Source: Terriglobia bacterium (GTDB lineage: Bacteria > Acidobacteriota > Terriglobia > Bryobacterales > Bryobacteraceae). From it: a DNA stretch of 64,000 nt. Both the position numbers and the translations under genes were made by a program. The notes beneath the pieces are model-generated. The model was not told the origin of the DNA and searched no databases. It saw only the letters and a list, made by a program, of their open reading frames with translations. The stretch covers positions 1 to 64,000 of the forward strand of contig JAIQFK010000016.1 in assembly GCA_020073305.1 (NCBI GenBank). The letters are read 5' to 3'. Numbering within the stretch: the first letter of the stretch is position 1; every line of letters begins with the position of its first letter. Of this stretch, positions 59,506 to 64,000 are shown in pieces.

Positions 59506-60683
59506 CTACCTTCGATCAGCTCCAGCAATACGCCGCCGGTTGACGCCGGGTGAACGAACACGTAGCGGTGGCCGCCGGCGCCGGTTTGCGGTTCGTTGAG
59601 CAGGCGTGCGCCCGCTTTTCGTAGGCGCTCGACGGCTGCGTTCAGGTCCGGAACGCGCACGGCCACGTGATGCAGGCCCTCGCCGCGCGTTGCCAGAAAT
59701 TTGCCGATCACCGACTCCGGATCGGTCGGTTCCAAAAGTTCGATGCGCGGACCACCCGCCGGCAGCATCGCCACCTTCACTTTTTCGTGCGACACGGTTT
59801 CGCGCAGGGATACTTGCATGCCAAGCTGCCCTTCATAGAATCCCAGCGCGGCCTCGATGGACTTCACCGCGATACCGAGATGATCGATGGCAAAACCGGA
59901 TTTGGGATTTGGGATCTGGGATTTGGTCCGGCTAGCTGTCTTCCGATATTCGTTGACGGCCGCCAGCAGCTCCTCAACCCCGGCGCCCTCGGTCGCCACA
60001 GTGCGCACGATTGGCGGCGTCCAGCCGTCGCTGCGATTCCGAAGGCTCAGCAGGCCCTGAATCTCGCCCTCGACGCGTTCGGCACCTTGATGATCGGCCT
60101 TGTTGATCACGAAAATGTCGGCGATCTCCATGATGCCGGCCTTGATGGCTTGCACATCATCGCCCATGCCCGGTACCAGCACCAGCACCGTCAGGTCGGC
60201 CACCCCGGCAATCTCCACCTCGTCCTGACCCACGCCCACGGTCTCGATGATCACGTAGTCGCGCCCGGCGGCATCGAGCAGCAACGCCAGATCGGCAGTG
60301 GCGCGCGCTACGCCGCCGACTGATCCGCGTGTTGCCATGGAACGAATGAACACGCCGGGATCGGCATGATGCGCTTGCATGCGGATGCGATCGCCCAGGA
60401 TCGCGCCGCCCGAGATGCGGCTGGAGGGATCGACGGCGAGAATGCCGGCGGTTTTTCCTTCGCGGCGAATCGCGCGGACCAGGGCGTCGACCAGCGTGCT
60501 CTTCCCGGCTCCGGGCGGGCCGGTAATGCCCAGCACGGTGGCGCGTCCGGCGTGCGGCCCGAGTTCGCGCAGCAGCGCGTCGGCTTCCGGCGTGCGATTT
60601 TCAATGACCGTCGCAGCGCGAGCCAGCGCGCGCGCGTCTCCCGCGACGATCTTTGCGGCGATCTGGGCAACCGCGTCGTGCAT
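59502..60683 (-). CDS. MeaB-type GTPase fused to methylmalonyl-CoA epimerase
   Basis: A 393-residue two-domain protein. Residues about 1-250 are the G3E-like MeaB/ArgK chaperone of methylmalonyl-CoA mutase: VLGITGPPGAGKSTLVDALV (P-loop, about 48-67), GILAVDPSSR, ETVGVGQDEVEIAG and FVINKADHQGA. Residues about 266-393 are a glyoxalase-fold epimerase: IDHLGIAVKSIEAALGFYEG with a metal-binding histidine, HHVAVRVPDLNAAVERL and VLLELIEG. The two are joined by a linker encoded by four 7-bp repeats (see 59898). Both steps belong to conversion of propionyl-CoA through methylmalonyl-CoA to succinyl-CoA. The ATG overlaps the stop of the acyl-CoA dehydrogenase gene. Confidence 0.9.
   Translation of the reverse strand: MHDAVAQIAAKIVAGDARALARAATVIENRTPEADALLRELGPHAGRATVLGITGPPGAGKSTLVDALVRAIRREGKTAGILAVDPSSRISGGAILGDRIRMQAHHADPGVFIRSMATRGSVGGVARATADLALLLDAAGRDYVIIETVGVGQDEVEIAGVADLTVLVLVPGMGDDVQAIKAGIMEIADIFVINKADHQGAERVEGEIQGLLSLRNRSDGWTPPIVRTVATEGAGVEELLAAVNEYRKTASRTKSQIPNPKSGFAIDHLGIAVKSIEAALGFYEGQLGMQVSLRETVSHEKVKVAMLPAGGPRIELLEPTDPESVIGKFLATRGEGLHHVAVRVPDLNAAVERLRKAGARLLNEPQTGAGGHRYVFVHPASTGGVLLELIEGS
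59898..59926 (+). repeat. Heptamer tandem repeat within the fusion linker
   Basis: Four copies of GGATTTG (one as GGATCTG) plus a G, read on the minus strand as SQIPNPKSG between the two domains. Because seven is not a multiple of three, a change of one unit would alter the downstream frame and separate the two functions. Confidence 0.85.
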
Positions 60684-61825
60684 CAGTCCTTGAGCAATTG
60701 CCGCGCGATCACCAGGCGCTGGATCTCGCTCGTGCCTTCGCCGATCGTGCACAGCTTCACGTCGCGATAGAACTTTTCGACGGGATAGTCCTTGATGAAG
60801 CCGTAGCCGCCGTGGATCTGCACGGCCTCGTTGGCGATGCGCACCGCGGCTTCGGAGGCAAAGAGCTTGGCCATGGCGGATTCTCGCGTGACGCGCTGGC
60901 CCTTGTCGAGCATCGCCGCTGCCCGGTAAATCAGCAGGCGCGAGGCGTCGATATCGGTCGCCATATCCACCAGCTTGTGCTGGATGGCCTGGAATTCCGA
61001 GATGGGCCGGCTAAACTGATGCCGCAGCTTAGAGTATTTGAGCGCTGCATCGTACGCGCCTTGCGCCATACCAAGCGCCAGGGCGGCGATGGAGATGCGG
61101 CCGCCATCAAGAGTTTTGAGGCTGTCGACGAAGCCTTCGCTCGGCTTGCCAAGCAACTGGCACGCAGGCAGCCGGCAGTTTTCAAAAATGACTTCACCGG
61201 TCGCGCTGGCGCGCAGCCCCAGCTTGTTCTCTTTTTTGCCGGCGCGAAATCCAGGCGTGTCTTTTTCAATGATGAACGCCGAGATGCCGTGCTGTGCCGC
61301 GCCACGGTCGGTGACCGCCATGGCCACGCAGACGTCGGCGTGGTGCGCATTGGTGGTGAAGGTTTTCGCGCCGTTCAAAACCCAGCATTCGCCCTGGCGC
61401 ACGGCAGCGGTGCGCGTGCCCGCGGCGTCGGAGCCGGCCTCGGGTTCGGTCAGCGACCAGCATCCCAGCCATTCGCCCGAGGCCAGCTTGGTGAGATACC
61501 GCCGGCGCTGCTCCTCGCTGCCGGCTTTGTAAATGTGGTTGCTGCAGAGCGAAGTGTGCGCCGCGACGATGATGCCCACCGAGCCATCCACGCGCGAAAG
61601 CTCCTCGATGATGATGGAGTACTCGATGTACCCCAGCCCCGCGCCGCCGTACTCTTCGGGAAAGACCGAGCCCATGTAACCGAGCTGGCCGAGGTGCTTG
61701 ATGACTTCCATCGGGAATGTCTGCGCCTCGTCCCACTCCATGACGTGCGGCGCAATCTCGGATTCCGCGAATTCGCGCACGGCTTTGCGAAGGTGGATCT
61801 GCTCCGGCGTGTACTCGAAATCCAC
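60683..61825 (-). CDS. Acyl-CoA dehydrogenase
   Basis: A 380-residue FAD enzyme oxidising acyl-CoA at the alpha-beta position. Motifs are [30 protein letters not shown] (about 50-80), [21 protein letters not shown] (about 120-142), ERI-like [19 protein letters not shown] (about 245-263), and the catalytic glutamate region [40 protein letters not shown] (about 335-375). The final segments match short/branched-chain (isovaleryl-type) acyl-CoA dehydrogenases. Placement directly before the MeaB-epimerase gene fits branched-chain amino acid or propionate breakdown. The start is GTG at 61825. Confidence 0.93.
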   Translation of the reverse strand: MDFEYTPEQIHLRKAVREFAESEIAPHVMEWDEAQTFPMEVIKHLGQLGYMGSVFPEEYGGAGLGYIEYSIIIEELSRVDGSVGIIVAAHTSLCSNHIYKAGSEEQRRRYLTKLASGEWLGCWSLTEPEAGSDAAGTRTAAVRQGECWVLNGAKTFTTNAHHADVCVAMAVTDRGAAQHGISAFIIEKDTPGFRAGKKENKLGLRASATGEVIFENCRLPACQLLGKPSEGFVDSLKTLDGGRISIAALALGMAQGAYDAALKYSKLRHQFSRPISEFQAIQHKLVDMATDIDASRLLIYRAAAMLDKGQRVTRESAMAKLFASEAAVRIANEAVQIHGGYGFIKDYPVEKFYRDVKLCTIGEGTSEIQRLVIARQLLKD

Positions 61826-61918
61826 GGCGCTAACGCTGGCTCCGGGGAGAGGTTTGTGATGGGCGGACGGTCAACACAGAGGTCTGACTAGTATTGTATA
61901 AGATAGTGGCAAATCACG

Positions 61919-62323
61919 ATGCCGAACCTGCGTTATCCCGTTAAAACGATGGCTGGGATGGCCGTCGCGGCGGGGCTATCGCTCTACGGAACCTTCGCGT
62001 TCTATGAAGACCAGACGCTTCGCAACCGGAATATGCACGACCTCTATCATGTCGGCGAGCAGGTGCAGCGCCTTGCGCCCCTGAATCGCGAGGTCGCTCC
62101 CGGCACGCTGCTGGGTTATGTAACGGATTTGAACAGCAGTGAGCAATTCGTCGCGGTCCAATACGCGGTCGCTCCCCGGTTATTGGTGGACGATCCCCCT
62201 CAAGGCCTGGTCCTCGGTGACTTCTCCAGGTCCCTGGATTATGCGGAGTTCGGCCGCCAGCACGGCCTCACGCTGATGAAAGAGTTTCCATACGGCGTGG
62301 TCCTGTTTCGAAAATCACATTAA
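61919..62323 (+). CDS. Small membrane-anchored hypothetical protein
   Basis: A 134-residue protein with one N-terminal hydrophobic segment (about 9-27, TMAGMAVAAGLSLYGTFAF) and an extracytoplasmic part without a recognised fold. The TAA overlaps the ATG of the large membrane protein that follows (TAATG), so it is probably a helper or partner of that glycosyltransferase-like protein. No cysteine motifs. Confidence 0.6.
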   Translation: MPNLRYPVKTMAGMAVAAGLSLYGTFAFYEDQTLRNRNMHDLYHVGEQVQRLAPLNREVAPGTLLGYVTDLNSSEQFVAVQYAVAPRLLVDDPPQGLVLGDFSRSLDYAEFGRQHGLTLMKEFPYGVVLFRKSH

Positions 62324-63801
62324 TGGTCTTTGCTCTGCCCATAGTGCTGCTGTCGCCGATTGTACTCGGCTTTCTGATCGTGAGGTCGCTCTCGCCGGCA
62401 CGCCAGCCCGGATGGGCCGGATTTGTGCTCAACGCCAGCCTCGGAACCGGCCTCGGAGCCGGCGTCTCATCCCTCCTGTACTTCCTGGTTTGGCTTTTGA
62501 TCGGCCCATCCAACGCGGCCTACATAACTGCTGAGATTGCGCTGTTAACCGTTGCGAGCGTGGGATGCTGGATGGCGCGGAGCCGCTCCCCGGTGAGCGG
62601 CATGCCGGCTGCGCCAGGAGGCTGGACATGGCTGCTCCTCGCGGCGCTGGTGGTGGCCTTGGGGTTGAGCCTGACGCTGTTTATCAGTACCGTTTCGAGT
62701 AATCCTTACGGAACCTGGGACGCTTTCGCCATCTGGAACCTGCGCGCAAAAATTCTCGCGCAACATGACGCGTCGTGGAGAAATGCATTCTCCGCCGTGT
62801 CAGGCCATCTGGCCGGCGGCCATGCCACGCACGGTGATTACCCATTGATGTTGTCGGCATACATCGCGAGATGCTGGAGCCTGTTGGGCTCCGTCGATGA
62901 CGTCACGCCGCCTATCGTCACTGCGGGACTCTTCTCATTCGGAATCGTCGGATTGATGGTAGCCGGACTGGCGATCTTGCGGGGCTGGAGCGCTGCCATG
63001 ATGGGCGGGTTGGTTCTGCTGGGCACCGGCGGTTACCTGTTCGAGAGCCCCTCGCAATTCGCGGACGTTCCACTGGGATTCTACTACCTGGCTGTGTTCG
63101 TTTTATTGTTTCTTTTCGACGCCGAGCCGGACGGCCGCCGCGCCACGGCCGTTCTCGTGGGTCTTGCCGCGGGCTGCGCCGCATGGACCAAGGATGAAGG
63201 GATGCTGTTCGCCATCCTGGCCATCATGGCTTTGGCTGCGTATCTGTATGTGTCGAAGAAAGACCAGTCAGTGAGAACACTCGCACTGTTCATGGCAGGC
63301 GCTTTTCCCCTCGCGGCCGCGGCGCTCTACTTTAAAATCTTCCTTGCCCCTAAGGGAATCTGGGCGCCCGTCACCCCGTCATCCATTGCCCACAAACTGA
63401 TGGAGCCGGGCCGTTACGTGCAGATCGTCAAGGCGTTTTGGGAGGAGGGCCTCGCCCAGGGCACCGGTTTGGCGCACCCGGCCGTTTGCCTGGCCGTTCT
63501 GGCAGTCTGCCTCGGAGTGCCGCGCGCCAGGCTCCGCCGGCCAATCCTTATCGCATCCGCCGGCGCGTGGCTGGCCATCTTCCTGGCGTATTTCTTCTCG
63601 TACCTGGTGACGCCGCTCGATCTGGCTTGGCACCTCGGAACGTCGTTAGACCGCTTGTTGGTTCAACTTGTGCCGAGCGCCATATTCCTGGCAATGGCGG
63701 TGTTTCGCACGGCGGAGGAGACAGCCATTTCCGCGGAGCCGGAAAAGGCCGCTCGCGTCAGCCGGAAGAAGGCCAGGCGGATGCAGGCCGCGAAGGGCTA
63801 G
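62323..63801 (+). CDS. GT39-like polytopic membrane glycosyltransferase
   Basis: A 492-residue protein with about ten membrane helices. The loop SSNPYGTWDAFAIWNLRAKILA (about 124-145) carries the WDxxxIWxLKA-type motif seen in ArnT-related proteins of Acidobacteria, and TKDEGMLFAILAIMALAAYLY (about 288) is another recurrent block. Such enzymes transfer a sugar from a polyprenyl carrier in the periplasm. The C-terminal tail (about 465-492) is strongly basic and cytoplasmic. Translationally coupled to 61919. Confidence 0.72.
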   Translation: MVFALPIVLLSPIVLGFLIVRSLSPARQPGWAGFVLNASLGTGLGAGVSSLLYFLVWLLIGPSNAAYITAEIALLTVASVGCWMARSRSPVSGMPAAPGGWTWLLLAALVVALGLSLTLFISTVSSNPYGTWDAFAIWNLRAKILAQHDASWRNAFSAVSGHLAGGHATHGDYPLMLSAYIARCWSLLGSVDDVTPPIVTAGLFSFGIVGLMVAGLAILRGWSAAMMGGLVLLGTGGYLFESPSQFADVPLGFYYLAVFVLLFLFDAEPDGRRATAVLVGLAAGCAAWTKDEGMLFAILAIMALAAYLYVSKKDQSVRTLALFMAGAFPLAAAALYFKIFLAPKGIWAPVTPSSIAHKLMEPGRYVQIVKAFWEEGLAQGTGLAHPAVCLAVLAVCLGVPRARLRRPILIASAGAWLAIFLAYFFSYLVTPLDLAWHLGTSLDRLLVQLVPSAIFLAMAVFRTAEETAISAEPEKAARVSRKKARRMQAAKG

Positions 63802-63803
63802 AC

Positions 63804-63860
63804 GATCCGGCGATGTAGCCGAGGCCCGCGCCGCCATAATCTTCAGGGAAGATCGAGCCC
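63804..63860 (-). pseudogene. Fragment of an acyl-CoA dehydrogenase gene
   Basis: Translated on the minus strand this gives [16 protein letters not shown], almost the same as residues about 49-64 of the gene at 60683-61825 ([16 protein letters not shown]). The flanking sequence in both directions does not continue the family, and no start or stop fits, so it is a short duplicated or decayed remnant. Confidence 0.6.
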
Positions 63861-63905
63861 CTGAATAAGGTACTGGCTGATGGCGAGGGAAAGACCAGCG
63901 ATCGT

Positions 63906-64000
63906 TCACACCGCGGTCGCTGCGCTCCAGGCGCTGGCTTGATTCAGGATTTCGATCGACTGTCGATCCAGCGTGAGGTTGGTGGCGCCGATCAGATCGT
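63906..64000 (-). CDS. 3' end of an unknown gene (runs off the window)
   Basis: The last 31 codons of a reading frame entering from the right: DLIGATNLTLDRQSIEILN, then QASAWSAATAV and a TGA at 63906-63908. The segment is too short to identify. It is placed with low confidence because only codon use and lack of stops support it. Confidence 0.35.
   Translation of the reverse strand, partial: DLIGATNLTLDRQSIEILNQASAWSAATAV

Overview
The window looks like a chromosomal segment of an Acidobacteriota bacterium, most likely from the Solibacter/Bryobacter group. The evidence is high G+C coding DNA, a very large Oar-like TonB-dependent receptor with an N-terminal carboxypeptidase-regulatory-like domain, DUF1080 and DUF507 proteins, a PEP-CTERM protein, a multiheme cytochrome next to a GMC oxidoreductase, and many GTG/TTG starts and stop/start overlaps (ATGA, TGATG). 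This placement comes from gene content; no marker comparison was possible. I found no rRNA, tRNA or CRISPR array.

Layout. 1-1514: a complete IS3-type element with 42-bp imperfect terminal inverted repeats. 1631-8190: a PQQ-type beta-propeller protein; a three-gene membrane dehydrogenase unit (gluconate-dehydrogenase-subunit-3-like, GMC flavoprotein, nine-heme cytochrome); a DUF433/DUF5615 toxin-antitoxin pair; a uracil-DNA-glycosylase-like protein. 8409-20801: a SnoaL protein, the Oar-like receptor with a leader hairpin, a secreted nitrilase-like protein, an enolase-superfamily acid-sugar dehydratase, then a tightly coupled run of three methyltransferase-type genes and a membrane/TPR protein. 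20912-27588: small regulators, a sugar transferase, and ahcY, metK, ribokinase and DUF507.

27651-31415 is the most unusual part. It has the outline of an old transposon: 15-bp near-identical direct repeats directly abut 53-bp imperfect inverted repeats. Inside, a lower-G+C two-gene cassette (SMC/OLD-type AAA ATPase plus a TOPRIM/DUF4276-like partner) is bracketed by a second pair of repeats, 129 and 150 bp, in direct orientation. The architecture resembles PARIS, split-OLD and Septu-type anti-phage modules. Three genes in and beside this region (30907, 31695, 34492) share a recognisable sigma70-like promoter module and nearly identical strong ribosome-binding sites.

32123-50000: an acyltransferase, a cytochrome c, small secreted SH3-like proteins, a TMTC-like membrane/TPR glycosyltransferase, a PEP-CTERM protein, a lipase-like hydrolase, radical SAM and ALDH7-type genes, an ECF sigma/anti-sigma pair with rsmA, a GntP permease, a TlpA-like protein, a beta-lactamase-fold hydrolase, a ParDE-type toxin-antitoxin pair and an MFS transporter. 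51379-51936: a strong promoter, a 12-codon leader ORF and a structured leader ending in a terminator-like hairpin precede rpmE (L31). 51933-55316 (minus): an LTXXQ sensor-like protein, an anti-sigma-like protein and an ECF sigma factor, then an orphan NuoI, a thiol peroxidase-like protein, a STAS protein and a ferredoxin. 55388-64000: an unknown polytopic membrane protein, a GT9-like glycosyltransferase, mtnP, a receiver-like/DUF3052 protein, a MeaB-methylmalonyl-CoA epimerase fusion whose linker is encoded by a heptamer repeat, an acyl-CoA dehydrogenase, a GT39-like pair, a short acyl-CoA-dehydrogenase fragment and the 3' end of an unknown gene.

Functional themes are the S-adenosylmethionine cycle (metK, ahcY, mtnP) beside many methyltransferases, sugar-acid uptake and oxidation (GntP, the GMC unit, the dehydratase), propionate/branched-chain acyl-CoA metabolism, cell-surface glycan synthesis, and several small selfish or defence-like modules.
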